Part shown: positions 13,721 through 25,335 of the stretch, piece by piece | Layout of the letters: each line of letters opens with the position of its first letter | How positions within the stretch are numbered: the stretch's first letter is position 1 | NCBI RefSeq assembly: GCF_021155765.1 | Contig: NC_060112.1 | Coordinates: forward strand, 9,300,001-9,364,000 | Origin: Diprion similis | Lineage: Eukaryota > Arthropoda > Insecta > Hymenoptera > Diprionidae | Direction of reading: 5' to 3' | Length of the DNA: 64,000 nt | Translations under genes and position numbers: made by a program | The notes under the pieces: model-generated | What the model saw: the letters and a program-made list of their open reading frames with translations, nothing else | What the model was told of the DNA's origin: nothing | Databases searched by the model: none

Positions 13721-16700
13721 ATGATGAAAAAGAACTGGATCTTGTTGTTTGTTGCGGGTTTCGCATCAGCTCTTGGTCCACCACCACATCGAACAGAGGA
13801 AGGTTCACTTCGGAGTGCTTTGAATGCGGTTACCAGAAAACAACGATCTTTAGAATCCAGTCCTGATGAATATTACAACGATCTACATTCCCTCAAATTC
13901 TACGGCACTCGAGACCGTGAACGCGATGACGACTTGGAATTCTTACCATTTGGTGAGAAGTGATTTTGATGTGTCCGACTTTTGATTCTCAACTTCCCAC
14001 TCGAAAAGAAAAGGATATTATTGTGTTCATACAAAAAAAAAATGTTTTTACTGAATCCTCACGTTTCAAGATTATAAGAATCATCTCATTATTTTTGACG
14101 GGCATTTACCTCTCTTTTTTTTAATTCATTGATTAAACTTAACATTCATTGGTTCGATTTAGGTGAAATTTAGTATTTATTTGATTTAGCTTAAAACGGA
14201 AAATATTGAAAAATAATCAATTGAGCCTTTAAGTCGATCAAAATAATTGTGTAACTAAAGAGCAGACTTAAATGTGATAAACTAGCTGCAATGTGAATGA
14301 CAACTGCGTATCTGCTTGAATAATCTTTATATTATAATTCTGGCTTTCAGAAAATGGTCAACTAGAGACAATCGGTGAGGGTATTCAAAAAACTCCACCA
14401 AATGCTCATTGGACAGATGAAAAACCTGAAGGAAATCTTAACAGTAAACTGTTCGACAAGATGTTGCTGGATTACTTAGGAAGTGAAGTTGGTCAGGTGA
14501 ATTTTTTCTTTTAATTATTATGTCAAAGTAGTGGCGTGCTAATCTATATCTGTAACTATTATTACACGAAATGGTTGTTGATATGCATACTGCACAGTAG
14601 TGCGAAAAGCCATATTTACTTTTACGTCCTTAAATTGGTTTATTTGATTTAGGGAGAACCAGCACCATCCGCGTTTAGGGAACGAGATCGAAGCGGAAGT
14701 CAAAAAAGGGGCGGAAACAATGCTCGACCAAGTATCGACGACAAACAATTAGCAAAGTTATTTTTACAAGAATTACAGGATGAGCCGTCCACGCATACAG
14801 CAGAAGCTGATGACGAAGTGGACTTGAACATCTTCCGGGATTGGTATAACGATAAGCACAATGTTGAACCTGAAAGTAAAGCTGAAGGGTAGGTTTCATT
14901 AGACACCATAAGTTTCTGTCAAACACATATGAGAATCATTTGATTCAAGTTCCAAGAAGTAGTCGGTTAGAGATGTCGAAAACCCCAATGAATGACCATA
15001 GTAATGTAAAAACACTTAAACAATGAAGTCATCGGAATGGTTATTGACTGATACAGTCAATCTGGATGTTCACTTGTCCCGACAAGTTTCTCCATCAAAT
15101 TAAACATGGGATTTGGTGTTGCGTGAAACTTGGAAGTGCTGGAAGAATGTGAGATGAGAATATCTCATTTACAGGTACGACTTCCTAAATACACCGATGT
15201 CTTGGGGTGGAACTTTCAGTAAACAAGATTCCAAGAATCAGGATCGAAACCTTGTATATGTGCTACCTGCAGAGCGCAGAAATGTAAACGGCAGGTACCC
15301 ATTAGGACGAGAATACAAGGAATACAGAGAGTTAAGGAAACGTTATCCAGTTGCTAAGAGGAGCCCCAAACCAATGCAGCAAAAAAGACAAGTAACAGAT
15401 CCGAAGGTAATTCATTGTCAGTGAAACGATGAATATTTTACTGATCATTAAGAGATATTCAGCGTCTAATTGTCTGTCTGGTGTTAGGAAATTTACGCTA
15501 GATCGATACTCTGCGAGTCACAATAACTTTTTCCTGTTTTCTGACATCGTTAAAGGTGGCACAGGATCTGGGGAATTTATTTGGCCAAAAAACTAAACGC
15601 CATCACGACCACACACGTGAGCATGATCATTCTCACTCTCATGACCACGATCACAAACACGAACAAACATCGGAGGCGCCCAACACTACGACCCACTCAA
15701 AGGTTCAAGATAAGAAAGTAAGCGAACAAGATAGGCCGAGAGAACATCCAATTGAAATCAAGAAGAAAAGTGTCGATTGGTCCCAGTATTTTGGAATCGA
15801 TCGTAGGAAGAAGAAGGCAAATTTATTAGCTAGACCTGGTACACAGGACCAAGATGACGAATGGCTACTACAACTATATTACAAGGTAGCTACATCATGT
15901 CGTGCCCAAGTGCGTATCTGCTAAATTGATCTATTGAAGTTGCAGTACGCTGGCTAACTCTGTCTTGTTGGGCCTCAGCGAATTATCAATACGCGCAAGC
16001 GTTTCGAGCTTCTGTTGATTTGAATGGATAATCAGACAAGTAGATCGAAAATTCGGGGCGAATTAGTTGAATCTACGAATTTTGAATCAATGTTTGTAAA
16101 TGTTTTTAATTAATTTTGTATGAATAAATTCCACACTCGAGATTAAGATTAAAATGAACCAAACATTGAACTTTTGAATAAAATTAAGATGAACTTGACA
16201 TTGAATTAAAATATACGTTAATGGTGAAGATTGACAAAAATTGAATTGATTGAGTTCAAATGTAGCTTTGAATGACACGAACAATTGTTCACGTTTCAGA
16301 CAATGGCAGAGAATTTGAAACCATCAGAACGCGTTGCCAATAGAGATAGCAGTGAAAAAAGAAACATGCTGCAACAAATAGATTCGAGACTGAAAAATCT
16401 TGAGGATCTAATAATCGAAGAGCCGTTACGATACACAGGCTCGAGAGATGCCCTCGATATCCAGAAGGTACAAAGACTGTAGAAAATTTAAAAAAAATGA
16501 CTTGCCATGTGGCTTAATTTGTCTTATGGTAACAATTTTTAGGTCAAAGATAATATCATGGCTCGAGCAGCGGCGTCTTATTCTTTGGAAAAAATGAGAC
16601 GGACGCTGAGCGAATTTCAAAATAATGTAGCCGGACAAAAACAAACTCAAAAAGTGACTTCTCCACAGAATAATCTCACCACCGGGTTGCCCGACAATAC

Positions 16701-17819
16701 GAACGACGACAAACGCGGCGGTAACAACGAAACCAGTGACGAAGGTATTTATCGTACATACATTTAGTCATACTTATACGAGGTACTCCATTTCTGGCGG
16801 ATCACTTTTTGAACGAGTAGTCACAGAATTTCGCGCCAATTTAGGATTCAGTTCCTAGTCATCATCGAAGAACTAATCTTGCCCTGAATCATCTATGCCT
16901 ACCGCAATAAGAACACTTTTCTCAAATATAACATCCACTGTGCGTTAGCAATAAGCGCTGTCTATTGATACGTCCCTAGAAATAATTGACCTTAACTTAT
17001 CTTTCATGATTCTTATTACATAATGAATTTTTAAGGTACCGACGATGACGCAGGTTGTCCTGATATCGAAATTGTCGAGAGAAGATGCAAGGCAGTTGAT
17101 ATGTGGGTGGGAAATAGGGCGCAAATTTTCTATCCACTTTGTATCATGCATCAAATCTGCCGCGCCTGTGTGAGTAGAAAATGATCGAAATTACTGTAAT
17201 ATTTTACGTTCTGAATAATTCTGAATTATTGAAACGTTTTGGGTAACTGTTGCATTTTCATTTTGTACAATTGACAAAAAGTGAAACTTAATTATCTCAA
17301 GTACAGAAATTATTTTGTAACCTTAAGACTAATGTTGAGCTGTTGCATCCGGGTAGAGCGTCGAAAAACGGGAACATATTTGGGACTGTCTTACAAGCAA
17401 ACTAAGGAACAGATTCAATTGATTTTTGAACAGTGATAACATATTATTATTACGTATCTACAGTACATTTTTTGGTTGAAAAAAGGCGTTCAACAGTTTG
17501 CAACCATTTTGCGCCGTATCTGAAATGAAAAATTCAAAATATGATACCTTACATAAGTTTGTAAGAGCTTTTTTAGCTCTTCAATTCAATACATTGACGG
17601 AAGGTTTTGTAAATGATTATTATTTTTCAACAGGTTCAAGAGGAGAAGGACGATCGATCGTGCGATAAGCTATTTTCTTCGGCGTCTAGGGCATGTGAAG
17701 GTCACGTCGGCTGTATAAGGGCAGCACACGTTGCCCGCACAACATTATCACAGTTGCAACCACTCGCTGGGACACCCGGTTTGTGTCTTTGCGAATTGCA
17801 GGCTCAGATGAGAAAGTAA
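13721..17819 (+). CDS. Secreted prohormone-like protein with Cys-rich C-terminus (621 aa)
   Basis: Nine exons: 13721-13952, 14351-14496, 14653-14888, 15175-15406, 15556-15885, 16300-16467, 16543-16744, 17036-17169, 17634-17819. They sum to 622 codons including the stop. The protein starts with a signal peptide (MMKKNWILLFVAGFASALG). It then has a long hydrophilic region with many basic cleavage-like sites: RKQR near residue 46, KKR/AKR/QKR in exon 4, and KKK before and RRKKK after SVDWSQYFGID in exon 5. A histidine-rich patch (HDHSHSHDHDHKHE) precedes that peptide. The last two exons hold ten cysteines (CPD..RRC, LCIMHQICRAC, C..SRAC..VGC, CLC), probably a disulfide-bonded domain. I do not recognise the family by name. 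Neuropeptide precursor or extracellular matrix protein are both possible. The ATG at 13721 is the first in the exon and directly precedes the signal peptide. Confidence 0.8.
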
Positions 17820-20800
17820 TCACTGAGTGATAATAACCATGGCGAGGCTTTCCTATGATTTGAAACGACTTTCGTATGATGTTCGATTTAAAATAACTGT
17901 TAAAAGACATTCCATATGAGGACAAAGATTCGACACACTAATTCCAGCATTGTACAAATTTGATAGTGCAACAGTGAAAAATAACGAAAATAGTAGGGGC
18001 AAGTGGGAGACAGATAAGCATTTCTAATACATGCAACTAATACGCCATTTCTGATTTTGTGGCACCTTAGGCAGAACTGTAATTCTCGTATCGAGATCGG
18101 AAACGGTGAAAAACCGAGTATACAATTTAGATAAAGATTTTTAATGTTGACGATAGATTCTCTCAAGTTATGTTCGACTAATGGTGAAAAATTTTCTGAT
18201 GATGTTATGATAGATTTTGTGAAACTAAGCTTCTCAACGTGTCTTCTCAGCCCCTACACTCTCCCCTGCATACGTAGGTATGACTCAATATAATAAATGG
18301 TATGTACATCACTATATTCAAAATTATACAATGTTTTATGGCAATGTGAAAATTTGACGAATTTGTTGTTATTTGTTACATGGTATATATTATAAAAATA
18401 TGTATACATATATTATATATGAATGAATAATGGTCTGGTACGACTGAAAATTTTAATCAGTTGAATTAAGGTACACATTATATATATATATATACATATA
18501 TATGTTATATTTATTATAGATGTATTTATATGATAAGTGAAAATAGTTTATCTTTCTATAATTATTCATTGCTCTACAGTTTTTCTTATAAAGTATGATT
18601 TTTTCTAGCACGTTATGCGTAATACAAAGATTTATAAATAGCTATTAGCAACTATTACACTGTTTATTGACTATTTCATATTGAAACTAGCAAATGCAAT
18701 AATCTTGCATTCAACTACTACATCGAAAAATTGATAGGATTATTTTCCAGTCTGAAAGCCAAATAATTCTTATACGTTATTTAGAAACTGTAAACATCAG
18801 TTTTATAATTTTTTTCTCTCGTTATAAAGATGTGATGTACCAAGATTCGATGTCATGGCCTATATTGTAGTTCGAATGAGCTGGTTCTGATGTTTTATGG
18901 TTAGGGAATTCATTAACGAAGTGATGGAAAGTACGTTTAAAATACGAATGGCAAAATGGAGCATGATCTATCTATTTGCGAGACATGAACTGGAAATGTA
19001 CTTGATTTTTATACTATTACGTAGATCCATTTTTGAATGAATATTGGTTAAATATGACAAATCTTTTCGATCAATCAAGACAATAATAACTGAAAATTTT
19101 TTAAACTTGTACGTAGCACTTTAGTCGTATATATGTACCTATAATTAATATACGTGTATAAACGTTCATATAGGAGTCCAATTAACAAGAAGACGAGTTT
19201 GAAATATGGATAATATTAAATTTTATTTTAGCTGTAACCGTGTTTACTCAACTTATTTAAAACTCAAACTGGGCTTCCTGTGATGATTATGATAAGAGCG
19301 TCAAAGATGATGATGATGATAGTAATGATTTATTATCTTCCTCAGATATTATGAAAATATTAATATAGCAAAGTACTTTGATGCTTCGCAAATAGATGAA
19401 TTCATTCGTTTTCTATTGCCGAAATACGCATGACACGTGACACTTTAATCGTCACCTACAGATACGTCCACTTACGATTCAAAAATATATATATATGTTA
19501 TAAGACATCAGTGGTGCATACGTATAAACTTATAAGGAAATACGTATGAAATCAATGGATTTTTTTTCTTGCTTCATCTAGTTACGCTTTAGACATACAA
19601 TAGTGAGATCTACTTAAATTATTCAAACATTTTCACCCGTTACCGTTATATTACTATAAAATTTTGAAATTTTTATTGAAAAATTCTTTACAATAATTAA
19701 ATGAGGACAATTTTGAAATCTGAAAATAATTCAAATGGAACTTCTCCACCGCGGTATGTCTAATTTAAAATCTTCCGAAGCTGCAACACGATTGAAAAAG
19801 GTGAGAAAAAACGTGTATTGTTTTCATTTGGCTTTCCTGAATATGTATCAGAGAAAATACTCGTATATTCATATATATAATATACTAAATGTTGTTGAGG
19901 CACGTATTAAAAATGAATAAAACCGATATCTTATATATTATTAGACAATATACATGCTTATACAATTATTGAAATGTCATTCGTGACCAGAAATTAAACA
20001 AGGAAAATATTTCCCATGAACCAAGAGCAGTGAAATTTGTTAACATTCTTATGAATGTATTTTCTCTGCTGCTGCATAAATAAGAATGAAATGTATGTGA
20101 TTGTGTATAGTATGGAATTATTTTCCTACAGATGCAGTACAGCCATCAAGAATGATGAACTCAGTTCTTGATACGTAATAGCTACCAAGGGTCATGAAGG
20201 TGGATTTTAAAAAGCAGCTGTGCATAATATTGCGTTTTGTTGATTTGATATAGATTCGATATTCTATTCATGTTATAAAATATACCCACGTAACATGTGT
20301 AACAAGCCTCCATGTATGAATATAATAAATATATTTAAACATATAGCCAAGCAGTCGTTGAAGATAATGGGACTTGTTGCATACTTACATCTATGACGAA
20401 AGAAGATACTTACATCCACCAAGAGGAGATGGTGAAACTTAACAGATCGAGTGTCTGACGGCGCATGCGCGAGCTATGTAGGACTTCCATGCAGGCTGAT
20501 CACCTCAACAGGTTATGTGAGTAACAGGATATATTATTAGGATATGTATATTAGGCTACGCAAATCTTGAATAATTGATGCAGTAATTCAAAACGGCTTG
20601 GTAAACTTTTACCGGTAACTGACGGATGATTGATGACTGCTACCAATCAGATAACACCATAATTTTAATTTGCTATTTGATGCATACGAGGAAATTGGAC
20701 GTGTCATGTGTCCCGTTTTAATTGAGTTTATACAACGGGAGTTTATACGATCGGCCCGAAAAGACCGAATTTGTCTCCTTGTTACAAAATATCTTATTAT

Positions 20801-21592
20801 TGGCTCCCCTGCACGAAAACATTGCCGCGGTACGATCGCGCTAATCAATAGAGAAAATTCTTATTGTCAATATTAAAAAGCACATCAATTCGATTATAGT
20901 CATTGTGATTTGTTACATGTCAACAAAATTTAGCATATATCGAATCGTTCTCATTCGTGCAAAATTGCAACTGCTGTACGTACGTACGTATCTTTTCGTC
21001 ATAGTAGCCCGAAAATTAATCACAAAATCCCATTTACGCCTACAGGGGATTAAAAGTATTGTTCACATCACGGACATAACACTTTACGCCCTTGATACTA
21101 AAATAGCTATTTCTTATCGTTAGTGGGAAGACATGAGAATGTAAAGCCTTGTTGTAGGCAACCCGCAACACGTGTGAATCATCGAGTCAGTAATGTCGTT
21201 GGACTTGACGTTTAGTCCCGCAAAAATGCATTTACTACAGTGGTTTGTGGAATCTTGGCACATTGAAGCAACATCATATCCATCAAATTGATAGACTTCA
21301 AATGCGTTAGATTAAAAATCCTGATCGAAGTTCCATGCAATGTGCAGAGATTACGCGCAAGAGAGTGACATTTGAAAAATAATGAGACCGAAAATGCTAC
21401 AATTATGTACTAGCGTTGTATCAGATAAGATTAGTCCAACTTTTTGAATTACGGTATCACGCCTGACACAAAGCTTCGCCATTAGCCTTTGTGCTATAAA
21501 GTAATGATAACCCTTGTCACGTGAATGATACGCAAGATAAGTAATAGATAAATTAGCGATAAAATTAGTCAAGTATTTGTCGTCGAGCAGAA
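17820..21592. other. 3' UTR and spacer
   Basis: AATAAA at 18292-18297 is a plausible polyadenylation signal for the preceding gene, giving a 3' UTR near 500 bases. The rest is AT-rich with a TATACA tract near 18400-18515 and a dispersed repeat copy (20428-20870). No gene is supported. Confidence 0.6.
20428..20870. mobile_element. MITE-like dispersed repeat, copy C (degenerate)
   Basis: Shares ordered blocks with the copies at 3400-3770 and 27661-28014: a GGTGAAAC..ACAGAT block and GGCGCATGCGCGAGCT near the left end, GGCTTGGTAAACTTT, GATGATTGATGACTGCTA, CCCCTGCACGAAAACATTGCCGCGGTACGATC and CAATAGAGAAAATTCTTATTGT near the right end (the longest block is quoted in halves: CCCCTGCACGAAAAC and GCCGCGGTACGATC). 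The right terminal repeat has decayed. Confidence 0.5.
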
Positions 21593-24500
21593 ATGTCACA
21601 ACACAATCTTGGATATGTTCCCGATGAAATTCGCCCAAGTGCACCACCAGAATCTGGTAAAACTAGTAAATTATTTCAGTATTAACATCAAGATACAATA
21701 AAACTTTTCGTAGAGACAGCATTTTATGCAACTACTTTCAGTGTATGATCCAGTGTATGAAACATTCCATGATAGAGCCAAGCGTCGATGGATGTCTGAT
21801 CAAATAGCTGCTTTTACTATATGACAATTTGTAATTCATAATTAAATTAGAATTTTGAAAGTATTACACATCGCTCAAACTTTTAGCAGTTTACGATGAA
21901 GTATCAATTGACTCGAGAGGAAATTCAACACCTGTTGTTCCGCCCGTATACACGAAACAAACTATTATTACGGTGCAACCACACCACCAGAACGGTGAGC
22001 ATAACGTTGTTTTTATCTCCCACTTTCCACCTCTTGAGAAGATGAATCAATTTTCTGTTACTCGTAATCAGGTTGGCCATAATAACTCTGGAAAAAAACT
22101 TTCTGAATGTTTTCAGATTTTTTTAAACTCCGTAACTTTTCTTATCAAAATTATCAAATAAAACAAAACATCTTGAATATATAATTTATTTATTTGCATT
22201 GCATGTTCATTGTTATAAATATAAATAGTTCCGCGTTTAGACTCTAGGAAAGTATCTTCACATCATGACTGAACGCGATCTAATGAAGAGCAAGTCTGAA
22301 TAGTAATTTCTAATCTTGATGTAATGTGTCACCGTAATTAGATTTCGCTGATCTTTTCTCTGAAAAATAAAAAATTGCAAGCTTCACAGCTTTTCGCGAT
22401 ACTGAAAAATTTCGAATTGCATTGCAGTAATGAATTGCAACCACTGCTTCAGGTACAAATAGAGCACCAAGAGTCCCAGTACCAGTTAATACAGCAGAGT
22501 GGGTTTCGACTCCACGGAATCAACTGAATGCACTCTTAGGAACGGACTTTCTAAACGGAATCGAACAACTTGAAATTCAACAGACAGTACAGCTGAGCAC
22601 TTGTAATTACCCTTATATTATTTATACGGAGCTAAGCGAAGAAGAAGAAAAGCTTTTGTAAGTTTCTGGCTCTGCAGTTGAGAAAACAAATGAAATTTCT
22701 TGTATTTATAGCATAATTATTTGTTCTCTCTCCATTATTTGAAACTTGCATTTAATATACAACTAAAAAGTATCTGTGAAGACACGTCAAGTACTCTTGG
22801 GAATCAAGACCGATTGAAACGATTTTTTGGAGAATTTTAAAGCACGATGAGTTCTATAAGTATAAAAAATAAAAAAATACCTCTAGGTCCGACCCTCGAA
22901 CAAGAAATTTGTTTTCTTAAACAGTAGATCCTGTAACAAAATCTGCTTGTCTGATTGTCTATTTCAGTACTAGGTGAAACGAAGTCTGGAAATCAATATA
23001 GAGTCAAAGTGCCTAGAGCCGAGACAATATTTCTAGCCTCGGAAACATCCACCGCATGCCAGCGCGATATCTTGGGTTCTTCCAGAGGTTTCAGTTTGAC
23101 TTTGACAGATCCCACGGGACAAGATGCTTTTAAATTTACAAAAACTCCAGGCTGGGGTTGTATGCCTGGTTTTTTGCATGTAAGCATTGTCGTTACCTCG
23201 TAAAACTAATTTTATTTTAAAAATCTTCATAGATAAGTTGTATGAGAACTTTTAAAAACTCACTCAAATTTTCACATAGCAACTTTGCATGGTTATGACT
23301 CGTGAAAACACATAAGTATTTTTTAATGTACAGTTTTCTCAGAAAAATAATTTTTTATTAAAATTCTACGACCCATCGTTCTCTGTATGAGTTCAAAGAT
23401 GTTTAATAACTACATTATAATGTAAAGTTTCTTGAATTTTTTTCAAACAATTTATAACGATCTGATAAGCAAGTAAAATTTTCCGAAAACATGAGAATCG
23501 GATGAAAAAAAATAGACTTTCATTATTTCGAAGGTTCTGATTATAAAACCTTTTCACAAATTATTAATATCTTGACTTGTGTCCATATTTTGCTCAGGTT
23601 CAGCTCTGTTACAAACAAATAATAGAGATGTTTTTGTCATGGGTGTTCGCTATCATCGTTATTAATAATAATTCTGGGACATTCAAACGGTTTTTTTTCG
23701 CTTTTCCTAACTTTTAATTCAGATGGTCTATGAATCCTTGAAAGGATGCTGTGTCAATCCTTGCTAGCCGAGTAAAATGTAACCAGTTAATTAGTTAATC
23801 AGAGTGCCCACTGACGTGAGAATGCCGCACGTAACACAATTCTACGCGCAGTGCAGGATAAAAGTACCCCAAAAACTTGTGATTTCAAATGAGAATAACG
23901 CAAAAAATTGAATTCCTACAATCAGTGGTAATTAAATAACAGGAATGCATTTTCTACAACCATGTTGCGTAAAAGAAACATTTTTTTTGATACTTGTGTT
24001 TTGAATTGCATGTAGAGTTCCACTAACTGCGACGTTTTGCAGTCGACTATGCGTTGGTTCTAATAACAATCAAAATTCGTGACATTTAACTCGGTCGGTA
24101 AATACTGACTACAGCATCCGCTTAACGTATGAATAATATTACAGAAAATGTTAGTTGATTGCACGGGACCGATCGGAAGTATAGAGCAGAACTTTACATT
24201 TCTTGGGCCTAGCTTCACGGTGTACAATAATGCACGGAATCCCCTATGCAAAATATATGGACCTAATATGTTTTGCTGCTGTATATCGAGAGATACCCAA
24301 TTCCAGGTAATGGACGCTACTAAAATTGAATAAAGTTTTTTCTCATTTCTACTGTCAAACAAGTTTTCCTATAGAACGTAATTTCGCGTATTGCATAATT
24401 ATTGTGGCGTATTTGGACATTATAGATAGTATCTGTCGATGGAACACATCAGATTGCTTCGCTCATACACCAATGGGATCACATACTTCTCGATTATACG

Positions 24501-24871
24501 ATAACGTTGACTGTACCGGCAGGTACAAATGTGAACCTCAAAGGTTTACTACTCGGAGCTGCATTTTTGTTGGTGAGTATCATAATTAGTATTGAATACC
24601 CGTCAAGAATTATAGGACACTTCGTTGCGATTAATTATTTGCCTGTACGGATGATGTTTTAAAAAAAATACTGCACAATTATTTGAATATTTTGCAAATA
24701 CGATCAAGTTTTAACATGAAAATAAAAATATTTCAAGTTATTTTTATCTACAAAAGTGAACGTTTTTTGGGACGCTTGCGATAGATTCGTGCATTGAAAT
24801 TATTACGTATGTTATAATCTTCACGTATGTTACAGGAATATTTGTATTTTTCACGCTTGAAGAAATCTTGA
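21593..24871 (+). CDS. Divergent phospholipid scramblase (291 aa)
   Basis: Seven exons: 21593-21656, 21890-21994, 22453-22602, 22968-23179, 24145-24306, 24426-24572, 24836-24871, totalling 292 codons with the stop. The N-terminus is Pro/His-rich (SAPPES, VVPPVYTK, VQPHHQN), as in PLSCR proteins. The core follows the family order: LEIQQTVQLSTLLGETKSGN, NQYRVKVPRAETIFLASE, RGFSLTLTDPTG, GPIGSIEQNF, PSFTVYNNA, KIYGPNMFCCC. It ends in one hydrophobic segment, LKGLLLGAAFLLEYLYF, with a short basic tail. Family knowledge: scramblases move phospholipids between leaflets or act as palmitoylated nuclear/membrane proteins. Odd points: the acidic residues of the canonical calcium-binding loop before this helix are replaced, and the usual CCCxCC cluster is missing. 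The exon 3 donor at 22603 was chosen because it alone keeps the frame and restores the family alignment. Confidence 0.87.
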
Positions 24872-25335
24872 TACTGATAACACATTGCGAAATGGCTACT
24901 TACAAATAATGTGCCTTTTTGCGGTCAAAGCACGGTAGAAAGTGCAAGGAGGCGACACTTCTTTCACTGTCAAACTACTTCAAATTTTTTCTCTATACAA
25001 CATGATATGAAATGTATAATGTAAAGTAAATAAATTTGACCATCCTTGAAACTTGAAGAATCCCAAAGAATAAATTAACGTATATATAATACGAGTAAAT
25101 ACCGAATACACAGGATGACCACAGAATTTTCCATGTTCGAACTGAAAGAAAATCATTTATTGAAATTCCCTGTAGGTACCAGTCACTGCCTATTCGCATT
25201 ACCAAGTAAAATTTGAATGCAAATTCATTAATGAAACCTGCAACTGTTTTCACGTTTCATCAATTTCATTTTATAGTTGACTGTCATAAACTCACGTATT
25301 CTATAGCTACAGTCGCATATTACTTCAATTTTGAA

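Noticed and set aside
22603-22657. Longer version of scramblase exon 3, to a second GTAAGT donor at 22658
   Set aside because: It throws the next exon out of frame. The donor at 22603 restores both frame and family alignment.
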